Assembly: GCF_001696535.1 (NCBI RefSeq) | Contig: NZ_MBQE01000001.1 | Span: 1,302,001 to 1,366,000 of the forward strand | Direction: 5' to 3' | From: Stappia indica | GTDB lineage: Bacteria > Pseudomonadota > Alphaproteobacteria > Rhizobiales > Stappiaceae | DNA length: 64,000 bases | Shown here: positions 25,937-42,366 of the stretch, piece after piece | Position numbering within the stretch: the stretch's first letter is position 1 | Layout of the letters: each line of letters opens with the position of its first letter | Position numbers and translations under genes: made by a program | The notes under the pieces: generated by a model | Seen by the model: the letters and a program-made list of their open reading frames with translations, nothing else | The model's database searches: none | Told to the model about the DNA's origin: nothing

Positions 25937-26203
25937 GCCCTGACGCTAGCGCCAAAGCCGGCGGCGCGAAAGGGCGTTGAATGCGCCCCCGGGCGGCTTT
26001 TGCACATGCGCAAGGCAAGCTTTTGCCGGGGATTTCAGCATCTGCTTTGTTGCGTTGCAAAATTATGAATTCGCACATGCAGCAATCGCAGCACTGCCAT
26101 GCACTTATGGCTCTTTTCGCATAGCCCGGCACTCCCCATAATCTGTCTCGAGAGTTTGAGGGAGGAAGCTCTAACTAGAGACCTCGAACCGGAGATTAAG
26201 ACC

Positions 26204-26428
26204 ATGGCCATTGCCACCACGACCACCACCGCCATCTCGGGCGTATCGCGCAGCTCTTCCAAGAGCGTGTTCCGCAAGGCGCTCGACTCGATGATCACCG
26301 CTCGTGAGCGTCAGGCTCGCCGCTATGTGAACGGCTACCTTCTGTCGCTCGACGACGCCACGCTCGCCTCCTACGGCTACGACCGTGCCGATCTGGAGCG
26401 CAACAGCTCGCTGACCTCCGCGTTCTGA
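26204..26428 (+). CDS. DUF1127-like small protein
   Basis: 74 residues from the ATG at 26204, with GGAG ten bases upstream. The N-terminal third is Thr/Ser rich (MAIATTTTTAISGVSRSSSK). The C-terminal half, RQARRYVNGYLLSLDDATLA then YGYDRADLE, fits the DUF1127/YjiS-type short domain, which in alphaproteobacteria often binds RNA or links to phosphate and stress responses. It has its own promoter region (an ATAATC box near 26139) and a strong terminator, so it is monocistronic and probably highly expressed. The codons are strongly biased to those favoured in highly expressed genes. Confidence 0.72.
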   Translation: MAIATTTTTAISGVSRSSSKSVFRKALDSMITARERQARRYVNGYLLSLDDATLASYGYDRADLERNSSLTSAF

Positions 26429-26452
26429 TACGCCGGTCACTGACTGTACAGA

Positions 26453-26492
26453 AACGGGCTCGGCGGTTCCTCCGCCGGGCCCGTTCCTTTTT
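26453..26492 (+). terminator. Strong Rho-independent terminator after the DUF1127-like gene
   Basis: A 14-bp stem, AACGGGCTCGGCGG against CCGCCGGGCCCGTT (one T-G pair), with a 5-base loop, then CCTTTTT. Confidence 0.88.
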
Positions 26493-26513
26493 GGGCAGGC
26501 TTCTTCGGCGGCT

Positions 26514-27404
26514 TCAGCCCTCGTGGCGACCGCGCACCAGCGTCAGCGTCAGCCAGCCGTCGCGGTTCTGCCGGCGCACCAGGTGGAACCCCTGCGCGCC
26601 GTAGGCGAACAGGATACGCGGGCCATCCTCCACGCGCAGACCCGACAGGACGAGAGTCGCCGAGCTGGTCATGCGCGCCGACAGACCGGCGGCCATGCGC
26701 ATCAACGGCCGGGCGAGGATATTCGCCACCACCAGATCGAAGGGGCCGGCTTCCGCAAAGATGCGGCTGTCGACGCCGGCTGCCGTCGCCGTGCGCACCA
26801 GGTTGCCCGCGAGGTTGTGGATCGCGTTGTCACGCGCCGTCAGGGTCGCCACCGGATCGATATCCGTTGCCAGCACCAGCTGGCGGGACAGCCGCGCCAT
26901 GGCGATGGCGAGGACGCCGGTACCGGTGCCCAGATCCAGCATCCGCTCGTAGGACCGACGGGTCAGCAGCCGGTCGATCTCGATCAGGCAGCCCGCGGTC
27001 GTTCCGTGATGACCGGTACCGAAGGCGAGCGCCGCCTCGATCTCGATGGAAATGCCGGCGAGCGGGCGCTTTGCCCTGTCATGCGAGCCATGGATGAAGA
27101 AACGCCCCGCCTGCACCGGCGACAGGCCTTCCAGGCTCTTCTCCACCCAGTTGATGTCTTCCAGCTCCACCGCTTCCACCGGCGCGGCAAAGGCATCCGC
27201 ACCCAGCCGATCCTTGACCAGCTCGGCGGCCTCCGCCTCGTCCATGTCGAACAGCAGGATCTCGGCGGTCCACTCACGCCCGTCCGCCGACGCCTCGAAG
27301 ACGGTCACCGGATTGCCGTCATCCTCGAAGTCGCGCGCCAGAAGCTCGTAGATGCGCTTCGCCTCGATTTCGGGGGCGGTGATGCGGACGCGAATGGTGG
27401 ACAT
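26514..27404 (-). CDS. prmA: Ribosomal protein L11 methyltransferase
   Basis: 296 residues. The SAM-binding motif is MLDLGTGTGVLAIAMARL, preceded by the PrmA-specific AFGTGHHGTTAGCL and followed by VVANILARPLMRMA, the catalytic-site motif (N/D-PPY equivalent). The N-terminal ~120 residues form the L11-recognition domain. It trimethylates residues of ribosomal protein L11. The gene ends close to the terminator of the neighbouring small gene and starts 95 bases from the end of uvrD. Confidence 0.93.
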   Translation of the reverse strand: MSTIRVRITAPEIEAKRIYELLARDFEDDGNPVTVFEASADGREWTAEILLFDMDEAEAAELVKDRLGADAFAAPVEAVELEDINWVEKSLEGLSPVQAGRFFIHGSHDRAKRPLAGISIEIEAALAFGTGHHGTTAGCLIEIDRLLTRRSYERMLDLGTGTGVLAIAMARLSRQLVLATDIDPVATLTARDNAIHNLAGNLVRTATAAGVDSRIFAEAGPFDLVVANILARPLMRMAAGLSARMTSSATLVLSGLRVEDGPRILFAYGAQGFHLVRRQNRDGWLTLTLVRGRHEG

Positions 27405-27499
27405 GATCTCTCCGGAGACAGGAAACAGCGCCCGCCCTATAGCGCCCGAACGCAGGGGGCATCAATCGCATTCGCGCTGGATGGGGAAACGCGCGCCGT

Positions 27500-29968
<2,469 letters not shown>

Positions 29969-30079
29969 GCGGGAGAGTGTCTCGACGGGTCTGGGTCACG
30001 GATCTGGAACCACGCGGGATATCGCCCTTGCGATTCTGTTCTCTCTTTGGACCATATATAGCAGCTTGTCCCGTCAAAT

Positions 30080-30107
30080 GGAGGGGCGCAATCGCTCGCG
30101 CCCCTCC
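30080..30107 (-). terminator. Hairpin after the chemoreceptor gene
   Basis: GGAGGGGCG against CGCCCCTCC, 9 bp, 10-base loop, 38 bases past the stop of the chemoreceptor gene. The tract after it on the minus strand is ATTTG, weak, so this is a probable rather than certain terminator. Confidence 0.5.
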
Positions 30108-30144
30108 CTCTTGGCTTTTGACGCCTTTGTTATTCGTGAAACGC

Positions 30145-32472
30145 TCAAGCCGCGACGAGCGACACCAGTGCCGGCGCCGCCTGCTCGAAGCGAAGGGTGT
30201 AGCGCCCGCTGCCGGCAGCAGAGACGGCTGCCGCAAGCACCTGCCCGTCGGCAAGCTGCAGCTTGACCGCCTGCCCGAGCTCCAGCCGGGCCGATGCGGA
30301 AACGGCGGCTTCATGCAGGTCCGCTCCCTCGACCCGCGCCCGGTAGCGGCGCCCCATGGCGGTGACGATGACCGCCTCGCGCATTTGCGCCTGTACCTGC
30401 GCACGCCGTGCGGCGAGATCGACCGAGATATCCGACAGGAACGTCTCCACCTCGCCGGCGAGTTGCTGGGTCACATCCGCAAGGCTCGACGAAACCGCGC
30501 TGACATTTCCGGCGAAATGGGCGGTACGCTCGATCGCGGAAGTCACCGAGGTGACGTTGTCCGCCACCGTGTCGGTGCCGTCCGAGGCGGCGATGACGGA
30601 GTTGGCGATCTCCTGCGTCGCCGCGCGCTGTTGCTCCACCGCACCGGCGATGGTGGTGGTCAGCTCGCGGATATTGGTCATGACGCTGGCGATCTCGCCG
30701 ATGGAACCCACCGCGCCCCGGGTCGAGGCCTGAATGCCCGTCACCTGGGCGGCGATATCCTCCGTCGCCTTGGCGGTCTGGCCGGCAAGGCTCTTCACTT
30801 CGCTGGCGACGACGGCGAAGCCCTTGCCCGCCTCGCCGGCGCGCGCGGCCTCGATCGTGGCATTCAGCGCCAGCAGATTGGTTTGCTCGGCGATGTCCCG
30901 GATCAGGTTGACCACCGAGCCGATCTGCTCGGCCGCCTGCGACAGGGAGGCAACGTCGGCATTGGTCAGCTGGGCGCGCTCGGCGGCCGAGGCCATCAGG
31001 CCGCTCGCCTTGGCCGTCTGATCGGCAATTTCGCTGATCGAGGCGGACAGCTCTTCCGCCGCCGCGGCGACCACCTGGATATTGCCGGACGCCGTCTGCG
31101 TGGCGTGGCTTGCAGCGGATGCATCGGTCGCGGCGCTGCTCGCACCTTCCTCCAGCGTCTCGGCCGAGGAGCGCATGTCGCCGGCCTTGGCGCCTGCCGT
31201 CGACAGGGTCGAGGAGACGCTGCCGCGGAAGCCGGCGATCATCGTCTCGATGGCCGACTGCCGGTCGCGCTCGCGCAGGCGCTCCTGCTGCAGGTTCCGC
31301 TCGAGCTCGATGCGCTCGATGGCGTTCTCGCGGAAGATCTCCACCGCTCCGGCCATGGCGCCGATCTCGTCGCCGCGGCCGACGCTGGTCACCTCGACGC
31401 TGGTGTCGTTGGCCGCGAGCCTGCGCATGACGCCGACCAGCTGCGCCAGCGGCGGCGCGATGGAGCGGTAGACGCCGACGAAGATTACGGCCATCACGAT
31501 GATCAGCGCGACCATCAAGCCGAGTTCCCAGAAGAAGGCACGCTGGTTTTTCGCCGCCACCTCCGTGGCAACGGCCAGGATCTGGCGGGAGATCTCGTCT
31601 TCGACCTGCTTCAGCTGGTCGATGCGCGCCGTGCTGACCGCAAACCATTGCGGACCGCTGACGGCTGTCACATCCCCGCCGAACGGCGCCGACACGGCGA
31701 CCTGCCTCAGGGCGTCGATCTCCTTCGCAGCAGCCTCCGACAGGACTGCGTCATAGGCGGCAATCATCTGCGGCGAGGCATAGCGGCGGAACGTCTCGAG
31801 CGAGGCTTCCTGCATGGCGCCGAGGCGGATGAAATTGCGGTAGACGGCCTCGCCGAAGCTGCCCGAACCGAAGCCGACGGCGCCGGTGGCCCGCTCCAGC
31901 CCTGCCCGCTCCTTGGCTTGCAGCAGCGCAGTATAGGCTTGGACCGGGCGCAGGGTGTCGCCGGTGCTGATCAGCGTCGTCATGCCGCCGATCATGTCGA
32001 GCAGCTCGCCGATGACCGGTGTGTAATAGGCGCCGACCTCCGCACTCCCCAGTCGCAGCGCGTCGATATCCGCACGCATCCGCGAAAGGTCGCGGAGCGC
32101 GGCCGCGGCCGCATCTCGCGGAGCGGTGAACCTGTCCGTCTCCAGCCGTCCCGTCGTCTCGCCGACACGCGCAAAATAGCGTGCAATCGCCTCGTCGGTT
32201 GCCCGCCGCTGGCCGCCGATCGCGTCGGCGAACGACACGCCTTTCGACCCGACGAAGCCGGAGGACATGCCGCGCTCCTTCTGCAGCTGGTGCACAGCCT
32301 CGGAAATCACCGGAGCGATATCCAGCACCTCGCCGACGAAGCGCCCTTCCTGGACTTGCTCGAACCGAACCGCCAGCTCCATGGCGCTCACGACAAGCAA
32401 ACCGCAAAGCGGGATCGCACCCAACAGAACAAGTCGCAAACCGATGGAACGGTTCACAAATCCAGAAAACAT
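30145..32472 (-). CDS. Methyl-accepting chemotaxis protein with NIT sensor and PilZ-like tail
   Basis: 775 residues from the ATG at 32472, which has GGAGAG upstream; an in-frame ATG seven codons earlier lacks one. TM1 is about residues 12-35. The periplasmic sensor (about 40-310) contains [11 protein letters not shown], the NIT (nitrate/nitrite sensing) motif. TM2 is about 317-337, then HAMP, then the signalling hairpin with its conserved tip [20 protein letters not shown] (about 524-543). The last ~80 residues ([19 protein letters not shown] onward) look like a degenerate PilZ domain. No che genes are nearby, so the receptor is an orphan. Confidence 0.88.
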   Translation of the reverse strand: MFSGFVNRSIGLRLVLLGAIPLCGLLVVSAMELAVRFEQVQEGRFVGEVLDIAPVISEAVHQLQKERGMSSGFVGSKGVSFADAIGGQRRATDEAIARYFARVGETTGRLETDRFTAPRDAAAAALRDLSRMRADIDALRLGSAEVGAYYTPVIGELLDMIGGMTTLISTGDTLRPVQAYTALLQAKERAGLERATGAVGFGSGSFGEAVYRNFIRLGAMQEASLETFRRYASPQMIAAYDAVLSEAAAKEIDALRQVAVSAPFGGDVTAVSGPQWFAVSTARIDQLKQVEDEISRQILAVATEVAAKNQRAFFWELGLMVALIIVMAVIFVGVYRSIAPPLAQLVGVMRRLAANDTSVEVTSVGRGDEIGAMAGAVEIFRENAIERIELERNLQQERLRERDRQSAIETMIAGFRGSVSSTLSTAGAKAGDMRSSAETLEEGASSAATDASAASHATQTASGNIQVVAAAAEELSASISEIADQTAKASGLMASAAERAQLTNADVASLSQAAEQIGSVVNLIRDIAEQTNLLALNATIEAARAGEAGKGFAVVASEVKSLAGQTAKATEDIAAQVTGIQASTRGAVGSIGEIASVMTNIRELTTTIAGAVEQQRAATQEIANSVIAASDGTDTVADNVTSVTSAIERTAHFAGNVSAVSSSLADVTQQLAGEVETFLSDISVDLAARRAQVQAQMREAVIVTAMGRRYRARVEGADLHEAAVSASARLELGQAVKLQLADGQVLAAAVSAAGSGRYTLRFEQAAPALVSLVAA

Positions 32473-32645
32473 AAGCTTCTCTCCAGACGCCAATGAAACG
32501 GCTCACATGAGAGAGGGTCGATACCTGCGGTTGAAATTCCCCTTACAAGACCGGAAGCATTGCGACGAAAATCAAAAAAGCTCAACAAATTCAATGTTAC
32601 GTACTGCACCCCATAGGTGCACTACTTAAGATGATTTGCACAGGC

Positions 32646-36621
<3,976 letters not shown>

Positions 36622-36807
36622 GCGAGCGGGTGACCGGGCCGGGGCTGGACATGTGCGACGAAGCGCACGGGAAACCGCATCAGGTGTAGCTGGTGGCACC
36701 CGGTCGCCGCAACGCCAAACTGGCGCCGGTCACGGGCAAGCCGGCAAGAGACCATGTCCCTGGCGGCCTCAGGCAAGGCGGCAGGCGTGCTGCCGCCTGT
36801 AAGGATG

Positions 36808-37677
36808 CTAAAGCGAAACGCTGTTGAAAGCGCGGCTGATCCAGCTGCCCGAATCCTCGCTCGGGCTGTAACCGCCGGTCTTCAGCAGGCTGAAGGCATC
36901 CTTGTACCACTGGCTGTCCGGGAAGTTGTGGCCGAGCACGGCGGCAGCCGTCTGGGCCTCGTTCACCACGCCGAGCGCGTAATAGCTCTCGGTCAGGCGG
37001 AACAGCGCTTCCTCGATGTGGCGGGTGGTCTGGTAGTTGGTGACGACGACCTTGAAGCGGTTGATCGCCGCGATCTGGTGGTTCCGCTTCAGGTAGTAGC
37101 GGCCCACTTCCATTTCCTTGCCGGCCAGCTGGTCCTGCGCCGCGCGAACCTTGGCCGCAGCGTCGGTCGCATATTCGGAATCGGGGAAGCGCTGGAGCAG
37201 TTCGCCATAGGCGGCGAGCGCCCGCTGGGTCATCTCCTGGTCGCGCGTCACGTCCGGGATCTGCTTATGGTAGGACTGGCCGATGATGTAGAGCGCGTAG
37301 GCGCTGTCCTCGCTGCCCGGATACAGCGTCGTGAAACGCTTGGCGGCGGTGATCGCCTCCGGGAACTTGCCCAGTGAGTAGTTCAGATAGGCAAGGTTGA
37401 TCAGCGACTTGCGCGAATACTCGGAATACGGATGGAGCTTGTCGACTTCCTGGAACTTCAGCCGGGCGTCGGACAGGCGTCCCTCGTTGCGCAGCGACAG
37501 GCCTTCGTTGAACAGCACTTCCGCCGGCGTGTCGTTGGTGGCGAAGTCCTCGTCGTCCTTCGTCGAGGAACAGGCCGCAAGCGCAATCGCCAGCAGGGCG
37601 ACCGATGCGATCCGGGCCTTGCGCAGACCGCCGGTGACGGTTTCCCTCGCCTTGGAACTGGACACTGCCACCATCAC
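36808..37677 (-). CDS. bamD: Outer membrane assembly factor BamD
   Basis: 289 residues. A lipoprotein signal is clear: ASVALLAIALAAC, with Cys36 as the lipidated residue, preceded by a long basic N-terminus, so translation may start at the second Met. TPR-like repeats follow: EVLFNEGLSLRNEGRLSDAR, YLNYSLGKFPEAITAAKRF and so on, through the conserved YLKRNHQIAAINRFKVVV. BamD helps BamA insert outer-membrane proteins. A hairpin, AGGCGGCA/TGCCGCCT (36776-36798), follows its stop. Confidence 0.92.
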   Translation of the reverse strand: MMVAVSSSKARETVTGGLRKARIASVALLAIALAACSSTKDDEDFATNDTPAEVLFNEGLSLRNEGRLSDARLKFQEVDKLHPYSEYSRKSLINLAYLNYSLGKFPEAITAAKRFTTLYPGSEDSAYALYIIGQSYHKQIPDVTRDQEMTQRALAAYGELLQRFPDSEYATDAAAKVRAAQDQLAGKEMEVGRYYLKRNHQIAAINRFKVVVTNYQTTRHIEEALFRLTESYYALGVVNEAQTAAAVLGHNFPDSQWYKDAFSLLKTGGYSPSEDSGSWISRAFNSVSL

Positions 37678-37904
37678 GTCAACTCACTCCTCGAACTCGG
37701 CGCCGGTGCGGCTCCGTCCGGACAATCCGGAGCGACCGGAAGCGGCACCGCAAGGGCGTCCATCATCCCGATCAGCGCGTGTTCTAACGGAAAACACCCG
37801 GCCACGTCACGCCATGTGAGGGACATTTGTCGCTTTTTTGTGGCCTGTCGTTTTCGACGAGGCGGTTTTCCGCCATCCCCGGCCCGACCGGCGGCACGCC
37901 CTGA

Positions 37905-38852
37905 TCAGGATGCGCCCTGCGCCACGGCCAGCATCGGCATGTCCATCAAGGCCGGAGCGGTACGCTCGAACGCGCCCTCGACGATCTCGAAGGCATCCTT
38001 GCCGGCGTTCTCGAACAGCTCGACCAGGATCGCGTGGTTCATGCGGTGACCGCCCTTGTAGGAGCGGTAGAGGCCCAGGAACGGCAGGCCGGCCAGCGCC
38101 AGATCGCCCACGGCATCCAGCATCTTGTGACGCACGAACTCGTCGCGCCAGCGGGTGCCTTCCGGGTTCATCACCTTGCCGTCGGAGATCGCGACGGAAT
38201 TCTCCAGCGACGAGCCGAGGGCAAAGCCCATCGACCACAGCTTCTTGACGTCCTGCACGGAGCCGAAGGTGCGCGCACGCGACAGTTCGCTGCGGAAGGT
38301 CTCCGGCGACAGGTCCAGCACCATCGACTGGCGGCCGATCGCCTCGGCCTCGAAGTCGATGGTCACGTCGAAGCGGCAGCCGTCATGCGGGCGCAGCTCG
38401 CACCAGGCGCTTCCCTGGTCGACGCGGACGGCCTTCTTGACGCGGATGTAGCGGCGCACGGCCTGCTGGCGGCGCAGGCCGACGGAGTCGATGGCGGCGA
38501 CGAAGGCGTCCGAGCTGCCGTCCATGATCGGCATTTCCGGGCCGTCCATCTCGACGATGGCATTGTCGACGCCGAGGCCCCGCAGCGCGGCCATCAGGTG
38601 CTCGACGGTGGAGACGCCGCCGGCCTTCGGATCGCCGAGGACGGTGCAAAGGGCGGTGGCGGAGACGGCGCGCCAATGCGCGGGAAACTCGACTTCGGAG
38701 CCGGTCTGCGGATTGCGGTTGGTGAAGACGATGCCCGTGCCGGGATCGGCCGGCTGCAGCGTCACGTCCGCCCGGTTGCCGGAATGCACGCCGATCCCCT
38801 GCAGGGAGACGGCGCCGGCCAAAGTCGTCTGCCGGTCGGAAGAGAGTTTCAT
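37905..38852 (-). CDS. lpxC: UDP-3-O-acyl-N-acetylglucosamine deacetylase
   Basis: 315 residues from the ATG at 38852 (MKLSSDRQTTLAGAVSLQGI); the frame is open 40 codons further up without support. The committed enzyme of lipid A synthesis. Zinc ligands: His85 (STVEHLMAAL), His242 and Asp246 (RHKMLDAVGD); the catalytic His269 is in GGHRMNH. The upstream 200 bases contain a palindrome at 39008-39022 and probably its own promoter, separated from ftsZ by a terminator. Confidence 0.95.
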   Translation of the reverse strand: MKLSSDRQTTLAGAVSLQGIGVHSGNRADVTLQPADPGTGIVFTNRNPQTGSEVEFPAHWRAVSATALCTVLGDPKAGGVSTVEHLMAALRGLGVDNAIVEMDGPEMPIMDGSSDAFVAAIDSVGLRRQQAVRRYIRVKKAVRVDQGSAWCELRPHDGCRFDVTIDFEAEAIGRQSMVLDLSPETFRSELSRARTFGSVQDVKKLWSMGFALGSSLENSVAISDGKVMNPEGTRWRDEFVRHKMLDAVGDLALAGLPFLGLYRSYKGGHRMNHAILVELFENAGKDAFEIVEGAFERTAPALMDMPMLAVAQGAS

Positions 38853-39007
38853 CACCAGATCGTCCTGTCTGCGAGACCCTGAAAAGCGGATGCGATGGCG
38901 AGACCGAAAGGCCTTGAGGCTGACGGGCAGATGCGCGCGAGTCGCGCTCCCGTTGAATCGCAGGGTGAACATACAGGCTCGGAGGGAGGGATCAGAAATA
39001 AAGCTTT

Positions 39008-39022
39008 GTTACGATATGTAAC
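39008..39022 (-). promoter_or_regulatory. Palindrome upstream of lpxC
   Basis: GTTAC-GATAT-GTAAC, 15 bases, about 160 bases before the lpxC ATG and downstream of the ftsZ terminator. The position is suitable for an operator at the lpxC promoter, but no regulator is identified. Confidence 0.35.
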
Positions 39023-39056
39023 GCTTGGCTGAAAATGAGAGCTTTGAAAAATATGG

Positions 39057-39110
39057 AAAAATCCGCCCGCTCCCTCGAGGGCGGGCGATCCGGTGAGGAG
39101 CCGGATCGCC
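39057..39110 (-). terminator. Double hairpin terminator after ftsZ
   Basis: On the minus strand GGGCGATCCGG/CCGGATCGCCC (39110-39082) is followed by CGCCCGC/GCGGGCG (39087-39064) and then GATTTTT. The two stems overlap slightly. This marks the end of the main dcw transcript. Confidence 0.75.
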
Positions 39111-39141
39111 CGTTGAGGGAGTGTCGCGGAGGACCCTGTCG

Positions 39142-40929
39142 TCAGTTCGCCTGACGGCGCAGGAAGGCCGGGATTTCCAGCTGGTCTTCCTCGGACAGGT
39201 TGCGGGCCTGCGGGGCCTGGCGACCGGTCAGGTCGAGCTGGCCGGCAGCCCCCTGTGCCGCCGGACGGGCCGGGGCGGGAGCCGGACGCATGGCCGGCTG
39301 GGCCTGCTGCTGCACCGGACGCTGCTGCGGGGCGGCAGCGCGCGGCTGGGCGGCGGGCGCCGGACGCGGCGCGGGCTGCTGCGGACGCGGGGCCGGAGCC
39401 ATTTCCGCGGCCGGCATCGCCGGCATGTCGTCTTCTTCCTCGCGGCGGCTCAGACCGTTGGCCAGGCGACGCAGCAGGCTCATCGGACGGCGGTCCTCGC
39501 CGTGGTGATGCTCCTCTTCCGCCGCACGGGCGTGGACATGGGCCCGCATCTCGCGCTGTGCCACCGGCGGGAAGTCCTCGATCGAGGGCATGCGCGCGGG
39601 CTGCGAGACGGTCTCGGCGACCGGCGGGATATACGGCTCTACGACCGGCGCGTCGGCGACCGGCTCGGCGAGGTCCGCCTCGTCCAGGTCGGCCAGCGGG
39701 CTATTGTCACCGATCATGCCCGGCGCCGGAGAAAAAGGGGCGATCTCGACCTCCGGATCGGTAGAAGCCTGCACCGGCTCGGGAATCTCGAGCTCCTGCT
39801 CGATCTTCTCGACGGTGGCCTGGCGCACCGGAGCGGCCGGACGCGAAACCGGAGCGGCAGCGGCGGGACGCGGACGCGCCACCGGCGCCGGCTCGGAGAT
39901 CGTCTTGAGACGCTCGGTCAGCTCGGCCATGCGGGTCTCGGCCGGAGAGGCCTCCTCGCGCAGCTCCTTGTCGATGCCGGTCGCCACGACCGACACGCGG
40001 ATGATGCCGTCCAGGCTCTCGTCGAAGGTAGCGCCGAGTATAATGTTGGCGTCGGCATCGACCTCCTCGCGAATGCGGGTGGCCGCCTCGTCCAGCTCGA
40101 ACAGGGTCAGGTCGTTGCCGCCGGTGATCGAGATCAGCAGGCCGCGAGCGCCCTTCATCGAGGTCTCGTCGAGCAGCGGGTTGGCGATCGCCGCCTCGGC
40201 CGCCTGCATCGCGCGCTTCTCGCCGGACGCCTCGCCCGTGCCCATCATCGCCTTGCCCATGCCGCGCATGATCGAGCGCACATCGGCGAAGTCGAGGTTG
40301 ATGAGGCCTTCCTTGACCATCAGGTCGGTGATGCAGGCCACGCCGGAGTAGAGCACCTGGTCGGCCATCGCGAAGGCGTCGGCGAAGGTGGTCTGTGCAT
40401 TGGCGATACGGAACAGGTTCTGGTTGGGGATGACGATCAGTGTATCGACCGCCTTCTGCAACTCGGTGATCCCAGCTTCGGCGATGCGCATGCGGCGCAC
40501 GCCCTCGAACTGGAACGGCTTGGTGACCACACCGACGGTCAGTATACCCATCTCGCGCGCCGCACGCGCGATCACCGGGGCAGCGCCCGTGCCGGTGCCG
40601 CCGCCCATGCCGGCGGTGATGAACACCATGTGCGAACCGGACAGGTGGTCGTTGATCTCGTCGATCACTTCCTCGGCCGCCGCCGCGCCCACGTCGGGCT
40701 GCGAACCGGCGCCAAGACCCTCGGTCACGGCAACGCCCATCTGGACGACGCGCTCGGCGTGATTGCTGGCCAGCGCCTGGGCATCCGTATTGGCCACGAC
40801 GAAGTCGCAACCCTGGAGGCCGGCCTGGATCATGTTGTTCACGGCATTACCACCGGCGCCACCGACGCCGAACACCGTGATTCTGGGCTTCAGTTCCTGA
40901 AGATCAGGCATTTTCAAGTTGATGGTCAT
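39142..40929 (-). CDS. ftsZ: Cell division GTPase FtsZ
   Basis: 595 residues, long for the family. The tubulin signature GGGTGTG is at residues 109-115, the N-terminal nucleotide site [14 protein letters not shown] at 21-34, and the T7 loop region includes [12 protein letters not shown]. The conserved core ends near residue 325. A linker of about 250 residues, rich in Pro, Ala and Gln, follows, with a histidine cluster ([10 protein letters not shown]). The C-terminal peptide [13 protein letters not shown] binds FtsA. GAGGAAG precedes the ATG. It is 114 bases downstream of ftsA. Confidence 0.97.
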   Translation of the reverse strand: MTINLKMPDLQELKPRITVFGVGGAGGNAVNNMIQAGLQGCDFVVANTDAQALASNHAERVVQMGVAVTEGLGAGSQPDVGAAAAEEVIDEINDHLSGSHMVFITAGMGGGTGTGAAPVIARAAREMGILTVGVVTKPFQFEGVRRMRIAEAGITELQKAVDTLIVIPNQNLFRIANAQTTFADAFAMADQVLYSGVACITDLMVKEGLINLDFADVRSIMRGMGKAMMGTGEASGEKRAMQAAEAAIANPLLDETSMKGARGLLISITGGNDLTLFELDEAATRIREEVDADANIILGATFDESLDGIIRVSVVATGIDKELREEASPAETRMAELTERLKTISEPAPVARPRPAAAAPVSRPAAPVRQATVEKIEQELEIPEPVQASTDPEVEIAPFSPAPGMIGDNSPLADLDEADLAEPVADAPVVEPYIPPVAETVSQPARMPSIEDFPPVAQREMRAHVHARAAEEEHHHGEDRRPMSLLRRLANGLSRREEEDDMPAMPAAEMAPAPRPQQPAPRPAPAAQPRAAAPQQRPVQQQAQPAMRPAPAPARPAAQGAAGQLDLTGRQAPQARNLSEEDQLEIPAFLRRQAN

Positions 40930-41043
40930 GGCTTCCTCGCGACCCTCGAGAGACCGTTGCCGGCGCTCTCACTCAAACCCTCAGTTCCCTCGTCATGCGC
41001 CGGGGGTTGTGCGACCCGACGCTTCCCGAGGCAGTTTCCCGCC

Positions 41044-42366
41044 TCAGAAACTATCCCGGATCCAGTTGCCGACCCTGGCCAGCGCACTCGATCCGAATGT
41101 CCATCTTGCGTTCGCGCCGCGCGGCTCGAACTGCTCGACCTGCGCCACCTGCGGATAGATCAGCAATCCGACGGCGGCGGCGAAGGCCGGTCCCTTGGCG
41201 GCTTCCGGCAGGCCGGCGACGCCCAGCGGGCGTCCGAGCCGGACCTGGCGGCCGAGAACCCGGCGCGCCACCTCGCTCAAGCCGGTGAGCTGGCTGGCTC
41301 CGCCGGTGAGCACGATGCGCTTGCCCACCCGCCCGGCAAAGCCGGAGGCGGTGAGCCTGTCGCGCACCAGTTCCATGATTTCCTCGACCCGCGGCACGAT
41401 CACGCGCGTCAGCATCGAGCGCGGGATCTGGTGCGGCAGGTCGCTGTCGGCATCGACCGGGGGAATGGAGATCAGGTCCCGGTCGTCCGCCTGGCTCGGC
41501 AGGGCCGAGCCCTGCAGCGTCTTGATCCGCTCGGCATCGGCCAGGCGCGTCGACAGCGCCCTGGCGATATCCATCGTCACGTGATGGCCGCCGACGGCAA
41601 TGGCATCCGTATGCACCATCTGGCCCTCGACGAAGACCGACAGCGTCGTGGTGCCGCCGCCCATGTCGACGCAGGCGACGCCCAGCTCCGCCTCGTCCTC
41701 CACCAGGGTGGACAGGCCGCTGGCATAGGGCGTTGCGACCATGGTCTCGACGGTCAGGTGACCGCGATTGATGCAGAGCTCGAGATTGCGCACCGGCGCC
41801 ACCTCGGCCGTCACCACCTGCATGTCGACGCCCAGACGGCGGCCGATCATGCCGCGCGGGTCACGCATGCCGCGATTGCCGTCCAGCGTGTAGGCGATGG
41901 GCAGCGCGTGCATGACCGCGCGCCCGTCGGCGACCGTGTGGGCGCTGCCGGCGGACAGCACGCGCTGGATGTCGGACTCGGAGACGGAATCGGACGCAAG
42001 TCCGACGCTGGCCGTGATGATCTCGGAGTTCAGCCGGCCGCAGGTCACGTTGGTGATCAGCGATTCCACCGTCAGCCCGGCCATGCGCTCGGCCGCGTCC
42101 ACCGCCAGGCGGATCGCCTGCTCGGCCGCGTCCATGTCGACGACGACGCCGGACTTGAGGCCGCGCGAGCGCTGGTAGCCGTAGCCCAGCACCTCGATGG
42201 AGTGGGTGCGGCCGGGCAGCACGCAATCGTCGTTGCGCGGGCTCAGCTTGGCGATCAGGCAGCAGACCTTGGTCGAGCCGATGTCGAGCACCGAGACGAC
42301 GACGGCCCGGCGACCGGGCAGCGGCCGCATGCGCGGCAGATAGATCGGGGCGGACCGGCGGCTCAT
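41044..42366 (-). CDS. ftsA: Cell division protein FtsA
   Basis: 440 residues from the ATG at 42366, which overlaps the ftsQ stop (ATGA). An actin-like ATPase that anchors FtsZ to the membrane. Phosphate 1 motif VVSVLDIGSTKVCCLIAKL, phosphate 2 GVACVDMGGGTTTLSVF, adenosine motif RIVLTGGASQLTGL. The C-terminus WTFGSSALARVGNWIRDSF can form the amphipathic membrane helix. An N-terminal extension of about 20 residues precedes the first strand. Confidence 0.96.
   Translation of the reverse strand: MSRRSAPIYLPRMRPLPGRRAVVVSVLDIGSTKVCCLIAKLSPRNDDCVLPGRTHSIEVLGYGYQRSRGLKSGVVVDMDAAEQAIRLAVDAAERMAGLTVESLITNVTCGRLNSEIITASVGLASDSVSESDIQRVLSAGSAHTVADGRAVMHALPIAYTLDGNRGMRDPRGMIGRRLGVDMQVVTAEVAPVRNLELCINRGHLTVETMVATPYASGLSTLVEDEAELGVACVDMGGGTTTLSVFVEGQMVHTDAIAVGGHHVTMDIARALSTRLADAERIKTLQGSALPSQADDRDLISIPPVDADSDLPHQIPRSMLTRVIVPRVEEIMELVRDRLTASGFAGRVGKRIVLTGGASQLTGLSEVARRVLGRQVRLGRPLGVAGLPEAAKGPAFAAAVGLLIYPQVAQVEQFEPRGANARWTFGSSALARVGNWIRDSF

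Noticed and set aside
29969-30060. Possible LexA (GTTC-N7-GTTC) site before uvrD
   Set aside because: Only single GTTC-like halves are present; the spacing does not fit on either strand.
36622-36807. Possible LexA site before recN
   Set aside because: No GTTC-N7-GTTC pair found by eye between bamD and recN.
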